Part shown: in pieces, positions 45,160 through 57,100 of the stretch
Position numbering within the stretch: the stretch's first letter is position 1
Layout of the letters: each line of letters begins with the position of its first letter
Origin: Methylorubrum sp. B1-46
Lineage (GTDB): Bacteria; Pseudomonadota; Alphaproteobacteria; Rhizobiales; Beijerinckiaceae
Length of the DNA: 64,000 nucleotides
NCBI RefSeq assembly: GCF_021117295.1
Contig: NZ_CP088247.1
Span: 2,557,001 to 2,621,000 of the forward strand
Direction: 5' to 3'
The notes under the pieces: generated by a model
What the model saw: the letters and a program-made list of their open reading frames with translations, nothing else
What the model was told of the DNA's origin: nothing
Database searches by the model: none
Position numbers and translations under genes: made by a program

Positions 45160-48100
45160 ATGGCTTTTCCGTTCAAGTCGGAAGGCTTCTGGGGCCCCCT
45201 GTTCCGCCGCCGCGATCGTGCCCGACTGGCCGTCGCGGAGACGCCGCGCGCGCCGCGACCGTCGAAGCGGCAGCTCGTGCTGCACCTCAAGGCGAAGGCC
45301 GACCGCCTGTTCAACCGCGACCGGCTGATCTTCGACCCGCTCGAGCCGCGCGTCCTGCTCGACGGCACCGCGACTTACGAAATCACCAAATCGTTCGACG
45401 CGCAGGCGGCCGAGCACAAGGTGCTCGTCGAGCTGATCGACACGAGTGCCACTGCGACGGCGGGGGCGAACCCGGTCCAGCAGGTTCAGGTCTTCGCCTA
45501 TACCGACGGCAAGAAGGGCGCTCAGCTTCACACCTTCGGCGATGTCAGCTCGACGAACCATGCCTTCACGATCACCGGGACGAACAAGAAGGATCACATC
45601 GTCGTCGACGTCGCGTCGTTCGAGCGGCTGACCGGCAGCACAAAGCCGACGCTGCTCATCAACGATCCCGCGAACGATGGCGGCCCGATCGATAACGGCG
45701 ACACGATCGAGCTTCTCAACCGCGCCAACGACAAAGGCAGTGCCGGCGCGACCTTCACTCTCGGAAACAAGAACACCGGCTCGATCAACGCCGGCAAGTT
45801 CGAGGGCAACTTCGCCGGCATCGGCAACCTGATCGGTGCGGCGGGAGCCGATGACACCCTGATCGCCGGATCATCGACCGGCATCCTCGACGGTACCTTC
45901 GAGGGCGGCAAGGGCAGCCTCAAGATTGATTTCTCGGCGCTGACGACAAGCATCGACGCAACGTTGAAGCGGTCGGCTCCGAACTCGGACAGGTACGTCC
46001 TAGAGCGGTCGAGCGCGGCGAATGGCACGGCGGCGACCTTCGCGCCGATTGCCTTCACCGCGCCCTCGACGAAGCTGGGCGTCCTGCTCGGCCAAGGGGA
46101 CGACACGCTGCGTCTGGAGACGCTGCCGTCGGGGCCGTCCTTCACCGTCTCGGGCGGAGCGGGCGCCGACAGCATCGTCTTCGACACCGCGCTGCAGGCA
46201 GGGACCGGCAACATCGGTTTGACTTTCGACGGCGGCGACGGCGACGACAAGATCAACCTGAACAAGAACCTCGAAGCCCTCGCCGGATCGCTCGCGGTGA
46301 CGTTCAATGGCGGTGCGGGCGAGAACAGCCTCACCGTCGCAAACGGCGTTCAGATCAAGGCGAGGGACAGCGTCGCCTTCACGCTCGGAGCGGTGGTGAC
46401 GCCGGATCTGCCGCTCACCGGCAGCGACCCGACCGTCAAAAGCACCGCCAAGATGGGCGTCGTCGTCAGCGAGGACGCGGTGATCGGCGGCTCGTCGGTG
46501 GCGATCAAGGTCGAGAGTTCGACGACCGTCACCCGCGGCGAGACGAGCATCGGCACGGCGAGGCTGTCGGTCGAGGCGGACACGGCCGCGACGATCCGCC
46601 TGGCCGGCCGGATCGACACCGCGGGCGAGGCCGCCCTGGTCACGAACGTCACCAATTCCGCGACCCTCACCTCAACGCTCGCCTCGCAGCTGCACCGCGT
46701 CTCGGCGAAGCAGAAGAATACGTCCACGATCGACGTCGGCGCCACGGGCGCGATCAATGGTGGCACCGTGAAGCTCGCCGCCGACACGAAGGCGAACGTC
46801 ACCATCAAGGCGATCGGTCTCGTGCTGTCGGGGCTCGAGAAGGTCAAAAATGACGCCACGCTGACCGCCGAGTCACTGACGGCGATCGTGAAAGGCGAGC
46901 AGGATCTCGGGGAGGTTCTCGGCGCGGCCGCATCCACCGACGGCAAATCAATCGAGGATCTGTTCGTATCGGGCTTCATGAAGAAGTCGAAGACCTTGAT
47001 CGAGAACGAGACGCGCGTCACGCTCGATGGCGGTGCGCAGGTCAAGCAGATCGGCACCGGCACGTTGGCCGAGAGCGACACCGCCGTCCTGCTCAAGGCG
47101 ACCGACGACACGAAGGCCCGGACGATGCTGGTGGCCACCGACGGCGTGTCGGTGCCGGTGATCGGCCGCATGCTCGATAACGTGCCGGGCGTTCTCAACC
47201 CCTTCGCGCTCTGGTCCGAGCAGGATGTCAAGCGCGTCACCCGAGTCGATCTCGGGTCCGCTTTCGCGAAACCGGCCGCTGACGCTGCCAAGATCATCGA
47301 CGCGGCCGGGGCGGTGGCGCTGCAGGCCGGAAATTCCGGAACGGTGATCGCCCGCATCCGCGCCGCGACGCTGTCCGTCGACGACGTCAAAGACCCCAAA
47401 AAGACGTCCGCCGGCGACGGTGGCGAGGGTTGGGACGGCGAGGAGACCGACAACTCGCTGCCTGCGCCGATCAAGACCGGCTACGCCAACAACACCGTCG
47501 ATGACACCGTGCGTGTCGAGCTGCGCGGGGTTTCCATTGCCGCCGCGGCGCTTCGGGCGTCCGCCGCCAACGTGACCACGGTCGAGGCGCGCGCGATCCA
47601 GGCGCAGAACACCCTGAAGGGCAGCACCGTCGCTCTCGCCACGCTCTCGCGGCTGTCGATCGGCGGGGGCGCCCTGTCGCTCACGGCGATCGATGCCGCC
47701 AGCGCCATGGCCATCGCCGAGCCGGTGGACACGGACACGCTGCAGGACACCACCGACGCGACGAAGACGGAAGCGGCGCAGGAGGAGCAGGCGAAGGCAG
47801 AGAAGGCGGCCCGCGAGTTCCTCGGCATCGGGCGCGGATCGGCCATCAATTTCGCCGAACGCGATGTGACGGCGAGGCTCATCGACAGCGAGACGATCGC
47901 CGCCGACGTCACGCTCGTCGCCCAGAACAGCCTGGAACTCGTGGCCGAGGCGCAAGCGACCGGAGTCGCCAGCATCCTCGGTGCGGCGGGCTCCATCGCC
48001 GTCAACATCGTCCTTGGCAGCACGGACGCCACGATCACCGGCGGCAACGTGAAGGCCACGACCGGCGACGTCGTGGTCAACGCCGCCGATACCTCCACCA

Positions 48101-51100
48101 TTGATGCACGGGCCCGCACCACCGTCGACACCGCTTCCCGCGATGGACAGCTCGGTGTCACGGTTCCGTCCCTGGGAGCCGCCGCGGCCTTCAACATCAT
48201 CGGCTACGCGCTCAACGGGATGGGCTCGTCGAGCATCATCCCGAAGATTCTCAGCGCCTCGATCGATACCATCCTCGGCACCGGTCTGCTGACGGCTGCG
48301 GCCACCCAGACGATCCGGGCCCGGATCGAGGGCGCGACCGTCGAGGCCGGCGGGCGCGTGCAGGTCACCGCGACGAGCGCGGGCCTCATCAATTCGACCG
48401 TCAGCAACACCATCGCCAACAAGACGCCCGAGCAGACCCTGCTGCAGGACATTACCGCCGAGGGCAAGCGCGTCGCCATCAACCAAGTGAAGAGCGTGCT
48501 GAGGAAGCCAGCCTCCGCCGCCACGCAGAACGGCGTCGCCAAGGCCGCGACCGCCAGCTTCGGCGGCATCATCTCGACGAACCGGGTCGCGCGGGCGGCC
48601 TCGGCGGAGATCGTCGCGCTGAAGGTAGGGAACGACACCACCGCAGCCAAGGTGACCGGCACCGGCGCGCTCGAAGTTCTCGCGACGGACCGGGCGACGA
48701 TCAATGCCAACGTCAAGCTCGTGGCCTCCAGCCAGGCCGCGAGCGATGGCGGTCTCGATCCGAACCTGATGCGGACCCCCTCCGACGCCAGAGCCGGCAA
48801 CGGCGCGCTCGACGCCATCCGGGAAGGGGCCAGCAACACGTTCTCGTCCATCAAGCAGCGCGCGAAGCAGGTGGACACCAAGCCGGATCAGGCGAACAAA
48901 AAAGTAACCCTGAAACTCGGCAAGCGCATCCTTCTCGACTTCCCCGAGGCGTTCAACTCCGCGCCGATCGCGGCACGGACGCTGAACGCCGTCCCGCTCG
49001 GCCTCGGCGATGCGCTCAACAGCCGGCTGCCGGTCACCCCGTCCAAGATGCAGGTGGTCGCGACGGACGAAGTCGTGCTCGTCGGTCCCGGTCATCCGTC
49101 CGGCAAGGGCGAGGTGAACACGTACTACCGCTACAAGCCGCTCACTACTTCGTCGTCGCTGGACCTCACCAAGGTCGATTTCACCGACACGACGACGTGG
49201 CAGAAGATCGGCCAGCGCGGCGCCGTCTACGAGTGGATGGGGCCGGACCACAAGGTCCCTGACAGCATCGAGCGCGAACTCAAGAAAGAGAACTACAGCG
49301 ACCGCGACTTCTGGCGTCGGGTCGGGGACGGCGAGACCCAGCCCGGCAAGACGACGGGTTCCGGCGCCACGGCCATGGGCGGCATCGTCTCGCACAACGA
49401 CATTCGCGGCGGTGCCACGGCCATCATCGCCGGTGACGCGCAGATCATCACCGGCAGCGTCGCCGTCACGGCCGAGCGCAATGCGGTGATCACGGCGCGG
49501 GCCGACGCCACCGTCGAGGCGGTCGCCACTATCCGTGAGCAGCAGGGCAGCAAGGCCGACGGCCAGCCGGGCGCCGGCACCGCGAGTCCGATCCCAGGCC
49601 AGACCTCGCTGTTCGACCGCGGCAAGGCCGAGGGGACGCAGACCTCCGCTTCGAGCGCGCTGGCCGTCAACGGCGTCATCTCCACCAACGTCATCCTCTC
49701 GACGGCGACGGCCCGCATCGACAGCTCGGTGATCAGGACGACGACGGCCGGCGACGGAGCGGTCTCGGTGAGTGCAACCACCGGGGGCGCGATCACGTCC
49801 AGCGTCGATGCGCAGGTGACGGCCCTGTCGAGCGGTCCCGCCACCTCCGGCGACGAATCCCCGACGGTCGGCACCGCGCTACCCCCGACGACCACGGCGC
49901 GGGCGGCGGGCGTGCAGCTCGCGTTCAACGCCATCGGATTCGACCTGAAAAACCTCGCCTTTGCGACGCTGGACGCCCTCATCGGCGTGAGCCTCGGTCA
50001 GGGAGCGCCGCAGCAGGCGATTGCCGAGATCACGAAATCCTCGGTGACAGCGGCGGGGGCGGTTCGTGTCACCGCCGAATCCAGCGGCGTGATCGACGCC
50101 ACGCTCGGCAACAAGGTGACGGCCGCGGCCCGCGCGGCCAGCGCCAACGCCCTCGCCGTCTCCGGTATCGTTGCGACGAACCGGGTGAGCGGTGCCGCCC
50201 GTGCCACGATCGATCTGACAGGAACTTCCGTATCCGGAACCGACGTAACCGTCTCGGCGACCGACTCGGTCAAGATCGCGAGCACCACGACCGTGGGCGC
50301 GTCCGCTTCGGCCGTGAGCACCGGCTCCATCAGCGGCGTCGACAAGAGCGCGGAAGCCCTGCTTGGCGAGTACAAATACACGACCGCGTCGGGAAAGAGG
50401 GCCGTCAAGTTCGGAGAGAAGATTCGCCTCAGCGACAACTGGACCGGCAAGGGTGAGAAGGGCGCCGTGTACCAGTACATGGGCGAAGACTTCAAACTCG
50501 TCGTCGACCTCGGCGTGCCTTCTATCGACGAACGGCTCGATTTCAGCAACTTTGCCTATTGGAAGAAGCTCGACGCCACCAATGTGACGCCCAGCCCGGT
50601 CGGGCCTCAATCGCTGAAGGGCAAGATCGCCGCCAAACTCCGCCCCGAGCCGGGCGGCACCTCCTCCCTCGGCCTCGGCGGCCTCATCGCGCGCAACTAC
50701 GTCTCGGGCAAAGCCGAGGCATCGATCGTGAACGGCGAGCTCACGGCCAGGGGCGACGTCTCGGTCACCGCGAAGTCGACCGGTGCCATCAAGGCGCTCG
50801 ACGTGAGCGTGATCAGCGGCGGGAATGCGGGCAACGGCGTGCTCGTCACCAACGCCGTGCTCAACGGCGCCACCGCCTTCATCAAGGATACGAAGCTGAC
50901 GGGCGGCGCCGTCACCGTCACGGCCACCAATGCCTCCGACATCGATGCCAGCGCCCGCGGCAAGACGGCCGGCGACGGCAGCGTCGCGCTCGGCTTCACC
51001 CTCGCGTTCAACACCATCGGCTTCAAGACGCAGAACGTCCTGTTCGATGCCGTCGATACGATCGTCGGCGATCCTCTGATCGCGACCGCGACCGGCGCCG

Positions 51101-54100
51101 AGCAATCCGCCGGCGCGACGGCCTTCATCACCGGCACGAGCAAGGGTTTGACGGCCAGGCGTGATGTGACGGTCGCGGCCGACAGCCGTGCGCAGATCAA
51201 GGCCGTGGCCGGCAGCGAGGTGGCGCAAGCCGACAGCGACTCGACCGTCCACAAGGCGCAGACCGGGGCGCAAGGCATTTCGGCCGGTGCCGTGCTCGCT
51301 TCCAACAAGGTCAGCGCCCGGGCGGAAGCCTATATCGGTGGACCGGAGGAAACGGACACGTATCCGGTCAATACGGACATCCCCCAGCGCTCGAAAGTGA
51401 TCTCGACCGGAGGCAGCGTCTTCGTCACCGCGACGAACCTGGCCGGCATCGACGCGTCGAGCACGATCATCTCGTCCTCGGCCGTGTCGGGCAGCGTCGC
51501 CCAACTGGCCAGCAAGGCTGCCTCGATCGCACGCAACATCTACGACTACACGACGAAGTCGGGCACCAAGACGATCAAGGCCGGAGACCGGGTCCGGACC
51601 GAATCGAACTTCAAAGTTACGAATGATACCAGCACCGACACGAACAGGGGTGAGGAGCCTGTCCTCGACGGTCGCGTCTTCATCTTCGTCGGTGCAGCCA
51701 GCCGGTCGATGGATCTTTCCGCTCAGGACTATACCGACGCGGCCAACTGGTTCGCGCTCGATGACGGCGCAACCGTGTCGAAGAGTTCAGTAGCCGGCAC
51801 CGCGAGCACCCCGTCCGGCACACAGCCCGGTGCGGCTGACGACCTAGAGTCGAAGACCGTCACGACCCCGGAAGGCACCGTGACGATCACCCGCATGAAA
51901 GCCCCTGCGGCGCGTTACTCGTCCAAGGACGGCTATCAGGACATGATGGTCGGCCAGGGCGTGCTGCTCTCGCGCAACGACACTCTGTCGAAGGGTGAGA
52001 AGGGAACGATCTACATCTGGCGCGGGGCGGACAACACCCGCGTCACGCTCCACGGCGAGGACTACACCAGCGACAACTGGATTCCGGCGCCGGCCAAGAC
52101 CGTGATGCCGGCGCTTGACAAGGTCTCCGACGTCAAGACTCCGGCGAAGACGGCGCCCGGCTCCGGGACAGGAAACGCTACCGTCACCCCGCCCACGACG
52201 GCGCGGACGCCTGCCTCGTCCGCCGCCTCCATCGGCGGTCTGATCGTCTTCAACGAGGTGAATGGTGGGGCCACTGCCCGCATCACACGGGCCGACGTCA
52301 CGGCCAACGCGGACATCACGGTCTCGGCCAAGGACGCGGCCAACATCGCCGCCACCCTCGTCAGCACGGTGACGGCCTCCGGCGGCGCCTCGTTCACCTC
52401 GAAGCCCGCTACGGGGACCGCCGGAACCGTGCCCGGCGACGGTGCCGTCATCGCCACCAACGGTCTGGCCGCGACCAACGTCGTGCGCGGCGGTGCCACG
52501 GCCTCGGTGTTGAACGCCGAGGTCGAGGCGGTGCGCGGCGATCTCGCGGTCCGGGCCGAGAACACGGCCGGCATCGATGCGCGCCTGCGGGCCTCCTCGA
52601 CGACCTCGGGCGGCAACCAGGGCGGCCTGTCTGCGGCCGTCACCCTCGCCTTCAACTCGGTGGGCTACGAGACCCTGAACCTGCTGTTCAACACCGTCGA
52701 CGCGCTGATCGGCTCGCCGACGATCTCCGACGCCTTCGGCAAAGAGACCGGCTCGGGCGCGACCGCGACCATCGTCAGATCCACGGCCACGGCGGGCGGC
52801 GACATCGCCGTCACGGCCGTCTCGACCACCAAGATCAACGCCACCGTCAGCAATGCCGCCCAATCCTCCACCGACTCGATGAAGGGATCCGGCGGCACCG
52901 GCTTCGGCGTGGTCCTCGCGTCGAACAAGGTGAGCGGACGCGCGACCGCGCGCATCGACAACACCCCCGACGTCGTCAACAGCGGCACCCCCGGGGATAT
53001 CACCGCGGGCGATGCCGTGATCGTCTCGGCGACGGATGCCGCTTCGATCGCCTCCAACGCGCAGCTTGTGACGAGCTCCACCGTCGTGAAGACGGATGGC
53101 GGTACGCTGACGAATCAGGCCAAGCTCAACAAGTTCCTGCCATCCGACTTCTCGACCAACCCGAACGAGGTGCAGTCGGCGACGATTCAGTCGAATCTGA
53201 TCAAGAATCGCGCGGATCTTCTGCCGGCCGAGATCAACAAGCTCGAAGCCGAGATGTGGGCCGAGGTCGCGCGGGTGAAGCAACTCGTGCTCGATCTGCA
53301 GGCTCGGCCGAACCAGATCGCTCAGCAGCTCGAGAGCGCGCAGCTCATGCTCAAGAGCCGCCCGGAGGCGAGCGCGTATCTCACGAGCGTCTACACCACG
53401 CTCGCGGATGCGATGGATGCGGCCGCCAAGAACGTGCCGGCCGACAACCGGACCGACCTCAAGAAGAACCTCATCGACGCGGCGCTGAAGCTGCGCAACG
53501 AGACGAAGGGCACTGTCCTCAACAACGCGGTCGCCGACGCCGCCCGCGACACGGCCTACACGTACGCGGCGGAGGCCGCGTTCCTCGGGCTGATCGACGA
53601 TGCCGCCCTGCGCGCGAGCACCGACGAAGCGAAGCAGACCGTCGGCGAGATGATCGGCCGCCAGGTCAGCATCATGCGCGCCAACCGCGAGGCCGTGGCC
53701 CAGATCGAGGAACTGCGGGACAAGCTCAACGCCTTTCTCGCGCCGTTCGGTCTCAGCACCGACGTGATCGGCATTCTCGACCTGACCGCGTTCGGTCAGG
53801 TGAAGAAGACGGCAAACCCGCAGGACGTCACCTTCGGCGCGCGTGTCCGCATCGCTCAGGACTACGCCGACGGTGCCAACAAGGCGCCCTCCAAGACGAC
53901 CGATGGCAAGGAAATCTCGGTCAAGACCGGCGACACGGTCTGGGACAACGGCAACAACGCCGTTCCCGGCGGCGCAGTCTATAAGTATGTCGGCCAGGCA
54001 ACGCTCCTGAAGCAGCAGCCGAGCAAGATCAGGTTCGACAGCCAGACGGACGGCAAGCCGGACTGGGTCAAAATCTCCTCCAAGCCGAGTGCTTACGCCG

Positions 54101-57100
54101 CGAACGAAATCTACATCTACATGGGTGAGGCGGCTAAACTCGACCTCGCCGCGCAGGACTACAGCGACAAGACGCTTTGGAAGCGCGCTCTCGACTCGAA
54201 CTTCATTCCCGACGGCTTCGTCATCCCCGGCACCACGGCGACACCGACCCAGCCGGCGCCGGCGACAACGGATCCGACGACGCCGCTGCCTGTCGGCGAT
54301 CCGTCCGCGAACAACCCCCAGCCCACGGCCATGCCGCAGAACGCGGCTGCGCTCGCCATCGGCGGACTCGTGGTGGTCAACAGCGTCCACGGGGGCGCCA
54401 CCGCGACGATCACGGCGGCGACGGTCAAGACAGGGACGGGTGCCGTCACGGTGGCGGCACAGGAGACGGCCACGATCACCGCGACCGCCGACAGCGCCGC
54501 GACGGTCAAGTCTGCCGATTCCTACAAGAAGACGGCGCCGGCCAGCACCGGAACCGGGACACCGCCTGCAACAGGCACGCCCGCAGCGGGGACGCAGACG
54601 CAGACGAAGAGCGTCGCATTGGGCGGCATCATCGCCACCAACAGCGTGCTCGGCTCGGCCGACGCCAGGATCGTCGACAGCACGGTCACGACGAAGGCCG
54701 GCGGCGTGTCCGTCACCGCCTCGAACACCGCGACGATCGACGCCACCAACAAGACCAGTTCTACGAGCGACGTTGCCGCGGTGGCGCTCACGCTCGCCTT
54801 CAACACCGTTGGCTGGAAGGACCAGAACGTCCTGTTCCGCGCCGTGGACACGATCACCGGTCAGCCGCTGATCGGCGGAGCCTTTCAAAACGACGCCACT
54901 CCGGCCGGCGCCCGTGCACAGATCCTGAACACCGACGTGACCACGGCCGGGACCGGTGCGGTTCTGGTCGAGGCGACGGCGAATGCCGGAATCAACGCCG
55001 TCGTCAGCAACAAGTCGAGCGCGTCCGGCAACGTCCTGAAGGATGCCAGCGCCGTCGCACTCGGCTTCGTGCTCACCGGCAACATGGTGAACACCCGCGC
55101 GCTCGCGACGATCGACTCCGCTTCCGGCAAATCCATCGATGCGGGCGGCGCGCTCACCATCCGGGCGGACAGCGCGGGCTCGATCACCTCGGCGAACAGG
55201 CTTTCCGCCCTCGCGAGCCTGACGAAGCCGAGCGTCTTGGAAGATTTTGCCGAAAAAATCCTCGCGAATTACGACTACACGAAGAAGTCGGGCGAGCAGA
55301 ATCTCAAGTTCGGCGATCTCGTCTACAACAAGGAAAATGGCGACGATAAGGTCTACGTTTATATCGGTGACAGCGCGAAAATTCAGCTCGCAGACGCTGT
55401 GTTTACCGACGGAACCAAGTGGCGGCTCAACAATGCCCGCGAGTTCCTCAAGTTCCTGCCCCCGGGTGTCCTGAACCTCGCCGACAGCAAGGATGCCAGC
55501 CCGTCCAGCACCAAGCCGGCGGAAGGCGCACCCTCGGCCTCGGACACCGCGGCGGCGAAGCCCTACGCGGTCGCCGTCAGCGGCATCCTCGTCTCGAACG
55601 ACGTGCGCTCGACGGCCGAGGCCAGCCTCAAGAACATGACCGTGACGCGCGCCGGTGACGTGACCGTCGCCGCAGGGCAGACGGGCACGATCGAGGCTTC
55701 GGTCACGAGCAAGGTCGAGTCCAAGCTGAAGCCTGGTACCAAGCCAGGAGAGAAGGGAGCCATCGCCGTCGGCGCGGTGATCGCGGCCAACGTCGTCACC
55801 GGTTCCAGCACCGCCACCGTTGTCGGCTCCAGGCTCGGGGATGCCGGGAGCGGCGGGACCGTGGGCAACGTCACGGTCGAGGCCGCGAATACCGGCACGA
55901 TTACCGCGACGGTCAGCAGCATCGTGGAATCCGCGGAAGTTGCCGTCGGCGTCACCGCGGCCTTCAACAAGATCGGCACGCCGAGCCAGAACGTCCTGTT
56001 CGATCTCTCCGACGCGATCACCGGCACCGATCTCGGCAGCATCATCCAGGGTGTCAACGCCTTCTCGGCCACGGCCTCGATTTCGGGCAAGCCGATCAAC
56101 GCGACCGGCCAAGTCAAGGTCGCCGCGCAGTCGGATGCGAAGATCAAGGCCGAGATCAAGAACGCCGTCACCACGGTCGGGTCGAACGTCACCAGCGTCG
56201 GGGCCGTGGTCGGCCTGAACTTCGCGCGCCTGTCCACCTCGGCGACCCTGTCGAACATGGACAGCGTCAAGGCGGCCGGCGTCACGGTCAGCGCCCTCAG
56301 CACGTCGAAGATCGACGCCGTCGTCACGGCACCCGTGACCTCGGTGGCCTACCGGATGCCGTCGACGCAGCCGGCAACGCCCGACTCGACCGGAGGCGGC
56401 TCCACCGGAGGAGGCTCGTCCGGCGGCCAGACACCGGCGCAGACGGCCCACAGCGTCTCGGTTGCTCTCAATATCGCCCGCAACACCATCGTCGACGAGA
56501 CCTTGCTCGCCGGTATCGACGAGGTCGGCGAGGTGACCGCGAGCGCGGGCGACGTGCGCGTGATCGCCAGGAGCGGCGCGGAGATCAATGCCAAGGCGAC
56601 GGCCACGGCGATCGCGGTGCTGATCAGCACCGAGGGGGGGAAGAATTTCAGCTTCGCCGGCGGCGGCGCGCTCGGCTTGAACACCATCCTCGGGGGCGCC
56701 CAGGCCCGCATCGCCAGCACCAAGACCGCCACGATCAGTGCGAACGGCAACCGCGCTCCCGATGCGAATGGCGAGGGCGGACAGGGCAACATCACCGTCT
56801 CGGCCGACAGCGCCTCCAAGATCGAGGCGGAAGTCCAGGCTGCCGCGGTGGCTGTGGCCATCGGCAAGGGCAAGTCGGACGCGGTCGCCATCGGCGTGAC
56901 GCTCGCCTTCAACATGATCGGCTTCTACGGCACAGGCCTGCCGGTCGGCGCGAACTTCAAGGAGGGCATCGCCCGGTCCTCGGACGTCCGGGCCGGCGTG
57001 ACGGGCACGCGCCTGACAGCGGGCCGCAGGGTTCTGGTCGAGGCGACCTCCCAGGCTTCCATCACGGCGAGGACCGTGGCAGCGGCCGTGGCCGTCGGAG

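Larger units (their letters stand above)
48190..57050 (+). repeat. Irregular long modules in the first half of the giant protein
   Basis: A marker A-F-N-x-I/V-G, in most copies followed by N-V/L-L-F-x-x-V/S-D-x-I/L-x-G, recurs with its Phe codon at 48190, 49924, 51007, 52651, 54799, 55963 and 56908. Spacings run from 945 to 2,148 nt because of inserted segments. Between markers are beta-rich stretches of the V-T-A-x-x-S/T-x-x-I-D-A type. Confidence 0.72.

Noticed and set aside
51844..56451. 1,535-codon open frame on the minus strand
   Set aside because: It is antisense to the giant gene. The sense frame has the repeats and domain patterns; this one is an effect of few stop trinucleotides in GC-rich repeat DNA.
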